A stretch of 51,792 nucleotides of DNA, taken from the IMG/VR virus record IMGVR_UViG_3300035659_000022, positions 1 through 51,792 of that record, one strand, 5' to 3'. The DNA is from a virus. The notes under the pieces were generated by a model. That model was given only the letters and a program-made list of their open reading frames with translations. It did no database searches and was not told the origin of the DNA. Every line of letters starts with the position of its first letter. Position 1 is the stretch's first letter. The position numbers and the translations under genes are program-made. Of this stretch, positions 16,672 to 24,836 are shown in pieces.

Positions 16672-19190
16672 TGTTTCATCGCCTCCGCAACCACCTCATA
16701 TGAAACTTCGTACATATCGCGTCTAATGGCTGCACGATCAGCTTCGGTTACGCCAGTAAACTGTATGGTACGTTGGTCTACATACCTGCCGCCACGGCCG
16801 CCCCCGCCCATCATAGCAGCAAGAATACGCTCTTGAGACAGCTGGCCTCCAATAGCACGTTCTGCTATTTGTGTAGAGCGGTTGTTCAAAACGAACTCTT
16901 TTTTCCGTCCCTCTCCTAACCAGTAAAGGCCGTAATCGGCGTACCCACCGGCCGCTTTGGTGCCGGTAGGAGCTGGCAAGTTTAGTTGAGCGGCCCTAAT
17001 CAACCACGCTCGAAAGCTCGCGACCATTTTAGCCGTGGCAGCTTGAACAGCTGCAAGATCACCCAAGATAGCTGCATCGAGACTTCGCAGCCTATCTTTG
17101 AAAGCCGTCTCCAACGTGGAGATTTGTTCTCTGTAGGAGTCAGCAAGTGCTGCCACTTGGTCGTCATACTCGGCCTTCGCGCGCGCCACAGCATCCGCAT
17201 GGTCAGCGGCCATCTGTTCCATCTCGATCTTGTGTTGTGCCGCGTTGTCGGCTAGTCTCTGTAGAAAGTCGCGCCGCCTTGTAGCACGCTCCTGAGCGAA
17301 CTGTGATTCCATCTCGCGCAAGCGTGCCGCAGTCTCACTACTAAGCCGACTAACTTCTAATGCAAAGTCTTCTTCTTTACGCCGACGTTCCAACTCATAT
17401 TGCTCGTCCTCGCGTATCATTGCCAGCCCGTCACGAGTTTCGAGTAAGTCTCTTTGCCTAATCTCGTGATCTTCCAAATCGCGGGCCATCCCGAGCTGGT
17501 GGTCCTGTTCCATTTCCTGAAGTCTCTTATTGTTGTCCGCCAGAGCTTGTGTTCTACTCGCGTAGTATTGACGCTGTGCGTCCCCCTCGCTTTGTATGTA
17601 GGCACGCCAGTCTCGAGAAACTCCAAGATGGTAACTTGTTTCTGCCGCCGCTCGCTGCTTGGCGTAGTCTGCAGCGGTCTGTGTACGTTGCTTCTCGTAG
17701 GCAACCTCTAAGGCTGCTCGCTGCTTGCCGTAAGACTCAGTAGCAGCAGTTATCTGTTTGTTGTAGTCTATGTACAGTTGGAGGTTTTGCTTTACAAATA
17801 AGTCCATGTAGGCGGCAGTACCTGCTGCAGGCGCCTTCTCGCCTTCAAGTTTGAGGGGCAACCAACTTACAATTTTCCATATGGCCTTGGTAGCGGTATC
17901 TGATAGTACTCCAATTTTCTCTAACCCAAGGAGAGCAGCACCCCAAATACTCGCCGAACCTTTTTCAAAGGTGGCCAGAATGTCTCTGAACCCCTGCTTT
18001 TCGTACTCAGGACCATATATTAACTTCGCGATTGCATTGCCTAGGGATAACCCGACTTCAGCTCCGATGATGAGAGCGGCGGCTGTTATCATGACCGTCC
18101 CTACAGACAGCTTGGTAGCAGTAGCTGCTGCGGTCGGTGCTACAGTTGCTACCGCAGGTGAAACATACCGACCAGTTGCTAAACTATAATATCCGCCGGC
18201 TTTAAGGCCATAACCAGCTGCGAGCGTCGCCTTTGCTGCAGCACTAGCTACAGTAGCAGCAGTAGCAGCTGCAGTAGCGGCAGTACCGGCGGCAGTAGCG
18301 CCAGCAGCCCCCGCTTTCCAGACTGCCGCCTCGGCTAACCTAGCTTTTTCCCAAGCGGCTGCTGTCCCTGTAGCCTGAGCGATCGCCGCTGTCCGCTGAG
18401 CTGTTGCTACTAGCCCTGTAGTTGCAGCTCCTGCAAGAGGTACGCCGGTAACTTGTAGTGTAGCGGCTGCCATATGTATATTGGCTGCTTCAAGGTCTAC
18501 GGCAGCTGCCGCCGCGTTTGTGGCCGATGCTGCTTCCACTGCAGCCGCGGCGGCCACCTGAGCACGTGTTGCTAGCATATAGCCGATGTCGGCGTAAATC
18601 TTGAAGCCCTTAGAGACTGCTATGCCTATAGCAGAGAGAACAGCGACTACGCCCGCTACGTTTACAGCCGCCTTGAGTAAGTCCGGATGCTTCTCAGCAA
18701 ATGTAGCTGCCTTGTCCGCCAACGCAGCAGCCTTTTCAAGCAATGGTAACATCACCCCCGCTAGCACAGCCCCTCCGCGAGTCTGGGAGGTTGCTAGGCT
18801 GTCGGCCGCTACCCGCCACGCTTGAATAACAGGTGTAGAAGCCTTAGCGTTGTTAACAAACTTGGTCGCCCAAGCGGCCGCCCCGACAAATATAGCAGTA
18901 CTAGCAAGGGCTGTAATTTGGAACACTTCCCCCATGGAACGGGCGGTGAATTGTAACCGGCGCCAGGCGGATTGTGTCCGCAGGGCTTCAGTTGCTTGAG
19001 CCTTCAGACCCTTTATGACGTTTTCCTGAGCGGCCTTGGCGGCGGTTTCGTCTGCAGTTTGTTTTCGTATCTTATCGAGCTCTTCACTAATAGAAGATAT
19101 ACCCTGCTCAACTCTTTTTTGAGCAGCCTCATCGAGCTCGAACCGCAGTATTACAGCAACATCAGCGTCTGCCCTACCGAATGCCGTCAT
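16668..19190 (-). CDS. Tape measure protein
   Basis: The longest helical virion protein (840 residues), located behind the frameshifting chaperone genes, as is standard. The N-terminal 60 residues are coiled coil; residues about 75-440 are very Ala-rich with hydrophobic stretches (TALASTAIFVGAAAWA, TVMITAAALIIGAEVGL) that could insert in the host membrane during ejection. Residues about 455-730 are a long Gln/Glu/Arg coiled coil with KQRAA and REMEQDHQ repeats. At about 1.5 angstrom per residue the tail would be near 125 nm. No lytic or peptidase domain is visible. Confidence 0.92.
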   Translation of the reverse strand: MTAFGRADADVAVILRFELDEAAQKRVEQGISSISEELDKIRKQTADETAAKAAQENVIKGLKAQATEALRTQSAWRRLQFTARSMGEVFQITALASTAIFVGAAAWATKFVNNAKASTPVIQAWRVAADSLATSQTRGGAVLAGVMLPLLEKAAALADKAATFAEKHPDLLKAAVNVAGVVAVLSAIGIAVSKGFKIYADIGYMLATRAQVAAAAAVEAASATNAAAAAVDLEAANIHMAAATLQVTGVPLAGAATTGLVATAQRTAAIAQATGTAAAWEKARLAEAAVWKAGAAGATAAGTAATAAATAATVASAAAKATLAAGYGLKAGGYYSLATGRYVSPAVATVAPTAAATATKLSVGTVMITAAALIIGAEVGLSLGNAIAKLIYGPEYEKQGFRDILATFEKGSASIWGAALLGLEKIGVLSDTATKAIWKIVSWLPLKLEGEKAPAAGTAAYMDLFVKQNLQLYIDYNKQITAATESYGKQRAALEVAYEKQRTQTAADYAKQRAAAETSYHLGVSRDWRAYIQSEGDAQRQYYASRTQALADNNKRLQEMEQDHQLGMARDLEDHEIRQRDLLETRDGLAMIREDEQYELERRRKEEDFALEVSRLSSETAARLREMESQFAQERATRRRDFLQRLADNAAQHKIEMEQMAADHADAVARAKAEYDDQVAALADSYREQISTLETAFKDRLRSLDAAILGDLAAVQAATAKMVASFRAWLIRAAQLNLPAPTGTKAAGGYADYGLYWLGEGRKKEFVLNNRSTQIAERAIGGQLSQERILAAMMGGGGRGGRYVDQRTIQFTGVTEADRAAIRRDMYEVSYEVVAEAMKQ

Positions 19191-19813
19191 TTAAGTCACC
19201 GGTTCCTGTTTTCTACGCTTGTCATGTTGAACTTCAATTCGCGTATACAAATCGTCAAGTAACATAACTACGTTCAATATTCTAGAGGGTATGCCCAGCG
19301 AGGCGGCAAAGTCGAGACGCCTGCCAGTTGCTCGCCACAACAGCCACCACCCCCAGTACTTAAAGATCTCCTCTATGGGCAAGTCAAGGTAATCAGGTAA
19401 GTCGCCTACACCGCTTCTACCGCTCTCGAATGCCGCGATCAGTCTTTCGTAGACTTTATCGGCTTCTTCTCTTTTTTTTCGAGTGGGGCCTCTCCAGCCT
19501 TAACATCAGTAGCTGGCGGTGCGGAGGGTACAAACCAGTCGGGGTTCATCCTTTTAACGGCAAAGTACCACTTGTCCAACTCCGACGACGGCATGTCTAT
19601 GGCTTCTTGCAGGCTGGGGACTTTACCGGAAGAGCAGGCTAAGAGTTTGGGATACAGGACCAAATTGAAGGTCTGTAGTTTGCTATCCTCAAGGGGGTCC
19701 TTGGTAGCCTGCTCTTCTAGTTCCTGAAGTTTCATAGAGACGGCCCAGTTAGCCTCCGTTACGGTTACCTTAGTTCCATCTCGGAACTTGACAACTTCGC
19801 GGTTGAGTTCCAT
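19191..19813 (-). CDS. Tail assembly chaperone GT fusion made by -1 frameshift
   Basis: Ribosomes translating the 124-residue chaperone can slip -1 on A AAA AAA (A8 tract at 19472-19479) and continue without a stop through 19191, giving about 207 residues (114 from frame 0 and 93 from frame -1). The extension is otherwise a frame with only a TTG at 19382 and no good binding site, which supports expression by frameshift. Lambda gpG/gpGT and many other siphophages use this arrangement just upstream of the tape measure. The coordinates cover the whole product. Confidence 0.85.
19439..19813 (-). CDS. Tail assembly chaperone G (frame 0 product)
   Basis: A 124-residue protein starting at ATG 19813, directly behind the tail tube gene (1-nt gap); a longer frame to 19912 lies within that gene and is rejected. 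The N-terminus (VVKFRDGTKVTVTEANWAV) is a small beta unit, and the rest is helical and acidic/basic, ending in a Lys-rich tail after the slippery A8. It chaperones the tape measure protein during tail assembly and is not part of the finished virion in known systems. Confidence 0.85.
   Translation of the reverse strand: MELNREVVKFRDGTKVTVTEANWAVSMKLQELEEQATKDPLEDSKLQTFNLVLYPKLLACSSGKVPSLQEAIDMPSSELDKWYFAVKRMNPDWFVPSAPPATDVKAGEAPLEKKEKKPIKSTKD
19472..19479 (-). other. Slippery sequence for -1 ribosomal frameshift
   Basis: An A8 run on the minus strand is read in frame 0 as GAA AAA AAA GAG, that is X XXY YYZ with all A. Re-reading the last A gives AGA GAA GAA GCC and an open frame of 93 codons to 19191. 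It is followed by a purine-rich stretch. No strong downstream pseudoknot was worked out. Confidence 0.8.
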
Positions 19814-19814
19814 A

Positions 19815-20624
19815 TTAGTACTCGTAGATGCAAACGACGATCGCGCCAGTCCCAGGCTTCGGGCTTGGCGTAACTGCGAGAACGGTCTTGGTCCCAGCAT
19901 CCAAAACGCCATTCACGTACACCGCGTGAATCTTGGCGGTGGATACAGCAGGTTTGGCGACTGGGAGAAGGAACTCAACCTCGGTGTTATCGCCCAACCA
20001 GGCTACGATGTTTGGTCGGCCTTCAGCCATGCCTTCGACCACACCAGCTTCCAGACAACCATCATCCGCGATTGTGAAGGCCAGGCCCCACAAGTGCTGG
20101 GTTGTCGGGCTGATAGCGATCTCGTACTTGGTCTCAGCTGGGTTCTCGTTCATGCCAGGAGGGGCCGCGGAGACAACGCACTTCGGGACGACCTGATAGC
20201 GATATCGGCGACTGCGGCTGGTAGCGTCTTTGGCCTGCTGAGCGATGAACAGCGCTACGTCGGGCTCGGAACCTTGCTGGTCGGTATCCTGCGCGAGAAA
20301 CTGGCTCTCGCCCAAAGTCACCACTTTGACGCCAGCAATCATTGCGTCCAGGGTTAAGTCGCGACCCGCAACTGTTAACGTCCCGCCAGCACCTTCAATC
20401 GCCGGCAGGAAGTCGTGAGCCAACACGCGGTCGTTGCCTGAGTGGACGATCTTGCGGACGGCAGGAATATTGAGATCGAAGCTCTTGATGCCTAGGAGCT
20501 CAATACCTTCGTACGGAGTGTGTGCGGGTGCAATAGCCTTTGGGTATCCCAAGGCGTCCAACTCGAACAATATTGCTCGGCGCGCACCAACAGCATACAT
20601 CTCACCAGATACAACGCTAGTCAT
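19815..20624 (-). CDS. Major tail tube protein
   Basis: A 269-residue, mostly beta protein directly in front of the tail chaperones, the standard position of the tail tube subunit. The N-terminal part (GARRAILFELDALGYPKA) and a C-terminal Ig-like add-on (STAKIHAVYVNGVLDAG, then VLAVTPSPKPGTGAIVVCIYEY) fit tube proteins with a C-terminal Big-type domain. It forms the tail channel around the tape measure. Confidence 0.82.
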   Translation of the reverse strand: MTSVVSGEMYAVGARRAILFELDALGYPKAIAPAHTPYEGIELLGIKSFDLNIPAVRKIVHSGNDRVLAHDFLPAIEGAGGTLTVAGRDLTLDAMIAGVKVVTLGESQFLAQDTDQQGSEPDVALFIAQQAKDATSRSRRYRYQVVPKCVVSAAPPGMNENPAETKYEIAISPTTQHLWGLAFTIADDGCLEAGVVEGMAEGRPNIVAWLGDNTEVEFLLPVAKPAVSTAKIHAVYVNGVLDAGTKTVLAVTPSPKPGTGAIVVCIYEY

Positions 20625-20802
20625 TTCTCACCTCTTTCTCCTTGACGGACGGATAGGACTTGCCAGTAGAAGCAGGGGCGTCGATCACTGCTACTTTTGA
20701 ACCCCTGCAGGTACAGTACGCTACCTGCCTACCTGGCTTGTCAGGATGCGGCTCAAGTTCAACCATCTTGCCGCAAATGGGACACTTCACTTTGTCTGTC
20801 AT
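20617..20802 (-). CDS. Small zinc-ribbon protein between tail terminator and tube genes
   Basis: From ATG 20802 behind AAAGGAGACGTT, 61 residues; the longer frame to 20907 is antisense to nothing useful and overlaps the upstream gene. CPICG near residue 7 and YCTCRG near residue 29 form a likely four-cysteine zinc site. It overlaps the tail tube start by 8 nt. Zinc ribbons are unusual between tail genes; it could regulate or assist tail assembly. Confidence 0.65.
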   Translation of the reverse strand: MTDKVKCPICGKMVELEPHPDKPGRQVAYCTCRGSKVAVIDAPASTGKSYPSVKEKEVRND

Positions 20803-20818
20803 AACGTCTCCTTTCGAA

Positions 20819-21292
20819 CTAGAATTCACCTTCTGAATAGTGGATGTATTGCGTGATGATAGCTCTGACCGTCTGGATGATAAAATTAGGGGTAGCATCT
20901 GGCGCATCAGAGAACTTCAAGTACTGAGCCCGCTCGTCGCCGGTTAGGTCGGCACGAACAACACCTGGAGTGTCGTTAAGGGTTGGGTGCTCCATTAGCA
21001 AGTTGAATATGGCAGAACGGAATGCTTTGAACTTGTTCCAAGACTCCTTGTAGTCCTTATACGCTACATAAAGGTCCACCACGACTGACCAGTTAACAGT
21101 AGCAAGCTGCTCTGTTTGCCTTGTGAAAGGAAAAGCACCAGGACGGCAGATTGCAAAGTATTCCGCACCCTTCATGAGAACTGAATCATCGTCGGCAACT
21201 TGCCAGTCATGCTTGAAGTACGTGGTTAATGACCTTAGTAAAGTCATTAAGCCCGCTTCGCACTCACAGTAAAAATCTGGCGTTGGGGTCAT
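20819..21292 (-). CDS. Tail terminator-like protein
   Basis: A 157-residue protein in the slot between the neck (gp10-like) gene and the tail tube. It has alpha/beta segments (WSVVVDLYVAYKDYKESWNKFKAFRSAIFNLL) similar in pattern to proteins that cap the tail tube, with the conserved central strand followed by a helix. It overlaps the upstream gene by 4 nt. Assignment is by order and general pattern. Confidence 0.65.
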   Translation of the reverse strand: MTPTPDFYCECEAGLMTLLRSLTTYFKHDWQVADDDSVLMKGAEYFAICRPGAFPFTRQTEQLATVNWSVVVDLYVAYKDYKESWNKFKAFRSAIFNLLMEHPTLNDTPGVVRADLTGDERAQYLKFSDAPDATPNFIIQTVRAIITQYIHYSEGEF

Positions 21293-21798
21293 TCAGTCTC
21301 CGAATCTTCACTTGCCCAGCCTTGCACGCCTCTGGCAACAAACTTCCTCAGGTTCTCTACAACGGCCTTAGGTAACAAGTTCACAACTGCATCGATTGCA
21401 TCTCGGAATAAAGGCCACCTCCCGGCATGAATGCGGGATTGCCCTAGCCCGCTTAAGAGGCCGCCAATGTACTTAGCGGACCACACCGAGTTAATAACGG
21501 TATAGCTTTGAAGGGTGTTTTGGACAACCTTCCAACCGCTTATGTAACGATCCGTCCGCACTGTCGGTATGCCATGACCAAAGCCGCCCGACGCGAAAAA
21601 TGCTTTCTTCTGTTTGTTGCTATCCCATGGAACAGGATAGACGATCGGTTTGCCAGGCACTTGCATCAGGTCTCTCACATCTTCTGCCGCGTGGCGTAAC
21701 CGCTTACGACCAATCTTAGGTATAGCTCCTCTAAGGTGCTCAAGGCCTTGGCGCACTATCGGGATGTTAGTCCTAATGCGAAAAGTTACTTGCGGCAT
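21289..21798 (-). CDS. HK97 gp10-like neck/tail-completion protein
   Basis: A 169-residue protein with the layout of gp10-type neck proteins: an N-terminal helix with Arg/Lys clusters (GLEHLRGAIPKIGRKRLRHAAEDVRDLM), a tyrosine- and proline-rich middle (KPIVYPVPWDSNKQKKAFFASGG) and a C-terminal helix. In the HK97 family it contributes to the head-tail joint. Start and stop are TAATG-coupled with the gene in front. Confidence 0.7.
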   Translation of the reverse strand: MPQVTFRIRTNIPIVRQGLEHLRGAIPKIGRKRLRHAAEDVRDLMQVPGKPIVYPVPWDSNKQKKAFFASGGFGHGIPTVRTDRYISGWKVVQNTLQSYTVINSVWSAKYIGGLLSGLGQSRIHAGRWPLFRDAIDAVVNLLPKAVVENLRKFVARGVQGWASEDSETE

Positions 21799-23912
21799 TA
21801 GAGTTGCCTCACTGCAGGTACAGAGAAAGCGACTAGCTCCTCACCTGTTGGCGACCACGGAACACCGAGTTGTTTGAGAGCTGTCGTCCACTCTTTAACC
21901 CAGTTCCCAATTTGTTGGTTGACCAGAATCATTGGAGACAGCCCACGCGCGACTACCTTCTCGGTAAACAGCCGACCGCTTGAATTTGCTGCGTGACAGA
22001 GATCTGCAACAACGGAGGTCACTAACAAGTCAATTGCCCTTGCAGCATCTGCCTGCACGACAGGTGTGCTAAACCCCGCTCCTCGGAGGGCCATATCGAC
22101 CATGGAGGAGATACTATAAAGCCAAGTACTGACTTGTGCCAGCGTAGGGTTGGTACCAGGGACTTCAGGATCCGGGCCTATGGGCGGTACGGTGTTATAC
22201 CACGCCCCGTCCCTTGTCCACATTTTCGCTAATGCCGATACCTCCGCCACAGTTCCGTAATGCGTAACTATTGCTACAGTACCGAAGGCCGCTGCACTAG
22301 GAATCCCAATTAGCGATATGTCAATTGTATGAATGACGTTGGGGTGACCGAAAGCTTCCTTGGTAGCAATCGACACCATGGACATGTAGTAAGTGTATAT
22401 GGCGTGTGCTAGACCGAAAGCTTCTTCACTTTCGATGCCGACTAAGGATAGTCTTGCCTGCGTGCTTGGTGGGCCGAAAGCTTCTTCGCTAGTTATCCCC
22501 GTTACAGATATGCTAGTAGCCAGGTCAGGCGCGCCAAGCGCTTCTTCACTCGTAATCGAGACCGGAGACATGGCAACGGACAATGTGGGGGACCCAAAGG
22601 TCACACCGCTTGCAATTCCGGCCAGAGACATGTCCACGGACGCTGCTGGAGATCCTAAGGCTTCTTCACTTGCAATTCCGGTTACAGACACGCCTGCAGA
22701 CACGACAGGTGTGCCAGAGGCTTCCTCACTTACTATTCCAACCGCGGCTATGTCGACAGCGAGGTCTGGAGAACCGAGCGCTTCCTCGCTTGGTATTCCT
22801 ATCGCGTATACATCAGTAAGATCCGGCTCACCGAAAGCTTCTGCTCCGGCGATCGATACTGCGTCCACTTCTGCGGCTACTTCAGGAGACCCGAGAGCTT
22901 CTTCGCTGGTAATACCTACCACCGACATATCAGTATCGAGGCTCGGAGAACCTAACGCCTCTTCACTAGCGATCCCTGTTACAGATACGGTTGCAGCTAG
23001 TACAGGTTCGCCGATTACTTCTTCGCTAGCGATAGCACCTAAACCTGCTGTATCGACGGTAAGTGCAGGTACGCCGAATGTCGCTCCACTTGCAATCCCG
23101 GTTGGGGACAGATCTACTGCAAGCGCGGGTGAACCAAAAGCCTCTCCGGTAGCAATTCCAGCTGGTGATATAACTTTGGTCACTACAGGTTCACCTACTG
23201 CTTCTTCGCTAGCAATAGCGCCTACGCTGGATATATCAACGGCGAGGTCAGGAGAACCAACCGCTTCTATACTAGCAATACCTGTCAGGAATGTGTCAAC
23301 AGCAAGTGTAGGCGAGCCAAACGCTTCTTCGCTTGCAATTGCCGCTCCAACTAAGTTTACGTCAAGAGGCAGATCAGGCTCGCCTAGCGCCTCTTCACTT
23401 GCAATCCCTGCGAGAGATATGTCTGCGTCAAGCACAGGCTCGCCGATTGCTTCTACACTGGCAATACCTGTGGGAGCAATGTTAGTAGCGAGTGAGGGGG
23501 TGCCGAAAGCTTCAGCACTTGCGATGCTCGTTAGGGATGTGTCGATAGCAAGCGCTGGAGACCCGAATGCTTCTGTACTGGCAATCCCCGCTGGGGACGT
23601 CTCCACAGTAAGTACAGGAGACCCGAATGCTTCTGCACTAGCGATTCCAGTCGCATGTACATCAGTCAAGTCTGGAGAGCCGAATACTTCTTCACTGGTA
23701 ATTGAGGCTACGGATAAATCAATAATAACATCTGGAGAACCCAACGCTTCCACACTGGCTATCCCAACCGCGTGCACATCACGGAGGTCAGGCAAGCCAA
23801 AAGCTTCCGCGCTTACGATCGAAGCAGCGGATAAGTCAATGCTTGCATCAGGAGAACCAAAAGCTTCCGTACTGGCAATCGCTCCGACGTCAGTTAGGTC
23901 GATATCAGCCAT
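21798..23912 (-). CDS. Giant repeat protein with adaptor-like C-terminus (27 SEEAFG repeats)
   Basis: A 704-residue protein. Residues about 12-546 consist of 27 imperfect units of 19-21 residues with the core I-A-S-E-E-A-F-G-S-P, followed by a variable Leu/Val/Asp/Ser part. The core motif is very regular, with Glu and Gly-x-Pro almost fixed. Residues about 575-704 are a non-repeated helical domain (STWLYSISSMVDMALRGAG, AARAIDLLVTSVVADLC) in the position where a head-tail adaptor (gp6-like) belongs between capsid and neck genes. The repeats may form an elongated fibre or solenoid on the head-neck. A 500-residue extension is unusual for an adaptor. The repeats are at protein level and have diverged in DNA. 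Confidence 0.7.
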   Translation of the reverse strand: MADIDLTDVGAIASTEAFGSPDASIDLSAASIVSAEAFGLPDLRDVHAVGIASVEALGSPDVIIDLSVASITSEEVFGSPDLTDVHATGIASAEAFGSPVLTVETSPAGIASTEAFGSPALAIDTSLTSIASAEAFGTPSLATNIAPTGIASVEAIGEPVLDADISLAGIASEEALGEPDLPLDVNLVGAAIASEEAFGSPTLAVDTFLTGIASIEAVGSPDLAVDISSVGAIASEEAVGEPVVTKVISPAGIATGEAFGSPALAVDLSPTGIASGATFGVPALTVDTAGLGAIASEEVIGEPVLAATVSVTGIASEEALGSPSLDTDMSVVGITSEEALGSPEVAAEVDAVSIAGAEAFGEPDLTDVYAIGIPSEEALGSPDLAVDIAAVGIVSEEASGTPVVSAGVSVTGIASEEALGSPAASVDMSLAGIASGVTFGSPTLSVAMSPVSITSEEALGAPDLATSISVTGITSEEAFGPPSTQARLSLVGIESEEAFGLAHAIYTYYMSMVSIATKEAFGHPNVIHTIDISLIGIPSAAAFGTVAIVTHYGTVAEVSALAKMWTRDGAWYNTVPPIGPDPEVPGTNPTLAQVSTWLYSISSMVDMALRGAGFSTPVVQADAARAIDLLVTSVVADLCHAANSSGRLFTEKVVARGLSPMILVNQQIGNWVKEWTTALKQLGVPWSPTGEELVAFSVPAVRQL
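22275..23879 (-). repeat. 27 tandem protein-coding repeats of about 60 bp
   Basis: The repeat units are 57-63 bp, always a multiple of three, and encode the IASEEAFGSP core. Units of similar sequence alternate irregularly (for example the DVHAVG and DVYAIG types at units 2, 4 and 18), suggesting internal duplication and shuffling. The long open frame on the opposite strand here is a by-product of this regular composition. Confidence 0.9.
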
Positions 23913-23967
23913 AGCTATACCTCAAACAGGTGGTAGCAGGCCCCCGCCTGCTACCATCATCTCGTGG

Positions 23968-24375
23968 TTATAACTTGAAGATCAGGTTCGCGCCGACATC
24001 CCAGGCGATGTTGACGGTCTGTCCGGCCGCAGGCGTGAACGGCAGGCCAGTACCTACGTCGATGTAGGCGATCAGGCGAGCATCGGCATCGGCGGCGGCG
24101 TACTTGTAAATCACAAGCGCGTCGCTAGCCAGGGCGGCCGTGGCAACCAGTGAGGTACCTGCCGCGCCGGCAACACCGTCGGCGACAGTCTTGGTGCCAA
24201 GCGCAGCCGTACGACCGTTGTCGTTCGTGGCTGGGATAAGATCGGCGACGTCGTTGTCGTCCGCGTCGAAGATGTAGGTGTCCAAGACGAGCATGACGCG
24301 GATATCGTCGGTATCCCAGTCAATGCTGCCGTCAAGGAAGCCTTCGCGTCCTTTGTTGTACAATGCACTAGCCAT
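23968..24375 (-). CDS. Head or head-neck accessory protein
   Basis: A 135-residue protein with strong binding site AAGGAG before ATG 24375. It begins ALYNKGREGFLDGSIDWDTDDIRVMLV, a start I have met in other phage structural clusters between capsid and neck genes, and continues as alternating strands and Asp/Ala-rich turns. Function is not established; a decoration or tail-tip-like domain is possible. Confidence 0.65.
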   Translation of the reverse strand: MASALYNKGREGFLDGSIDWDTDDIRVMLVLDTYIFDADDNDVADLIPATNDNGRTAALGTKTVADGVAGAAGTSLVATAALASDALVIYKYAAADADARLIAYIDVGTGLPFTPAAGQTVNIAWDVGANLIFKL

Positions 24376-24421
24376 AGTTACTTCTCCTTATGCTTATTCC
24401 AATAGGTAGGCTCAGGCAGTT

Positions 24422-24640
24422 TTACTTCTTAGCCGCCTTTGCCTTTTTAGAGCCAGGAACTTCGCCGACAACTTCCACGGAAACAGTCGGTTGAGCAATA
24501 GCGCTCACCGGCGCGGGAGCCGGGGTTGGCAAGTTCAATACAGTTTGAGCGACTTCGTCCGAAATCGGCTTGCCGTCGGCGTCATGATACTTGCCGTTCG
24601 CGCCCTTGTAGAGGCCACCAGGAATCTTTGCAGTTGCCAT
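24422..24640 (-). CDS. Small Pro/Lys-rich head-cluster protein
   Basis: A 72-residue protein with a short N-terminal turn-rich part (LYKGANGKYHDADGKPI) resembling a small SH3-like or head-protein module, a Pro-Ala-rich middle and a Lys/Ala-rich C-terminus. ATG 24640 follows AAGGAGATGAACAACT. It sits between capsid and head accessory genes. No known function. Confidence 0.7.
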   Translation of the reverse strand: MATAKIPGGLYKGANGKYHDADGKPISDEVAQTVLNLPTPAPAPVSAIAQPTVSVEVVGEVPGSKKAKAAKK

Positions 24641-24646
24641 AGTTGT

Positions 24647-24775
24647 TCATCTCCTTTTCTTGGGCTTCCATCCGGTTTTCCGGAGGGTGCCATAAATGTA
24701 CCGCAAGCGAGCCTTTCCTTTGAGGTGCTTACGCCTTGCTTGTTTTTTGAGCTTACGTTCTAGCACTTTTGGCAT
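24647..24775 (-). CDS. Very small basic protein next to the capsid gene
   Basis: A 42-residue protein, starting at ATG 24775 behind AAGGAGATGTAG and ending at TGA 24647-24649. It is highly basic: MPKVLERKLKKQARRK, then KARLRYIYGTLRKTGWKPKKRR. Tiny genes of this PKVLERKL...YGTLRKTGWKP type are recurrent in phage structural clusters. It could bind packaged DNA or the scaffold. It was found by reading the gap between 24640 and 24837. Confidence 0.75.
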   Translation of the reverse strand: MPKVLERKLKKQARRKHLKGKARLRYIYGTLRKTGWKPKKRR

Positions 24776-24836
24776 CTACATCTCCTTGGATGACGGGAGC
24801 TGGAGGTCTCCCGTCATCCTAACGCGGGAGCGGCGT

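Noticed and set aside
22275-23879. Tandem repeats as a possible CRISPR array
   Set aside because: Units are coding, multiples of three, diverged, and without spacer-repeat alternation.
22393-23973. 526-residue open frame on the plus strand
   Set aside because: Antisense to the repeat protein; openness follows from the regular codon composition of the repeats, with no binding site or domain.
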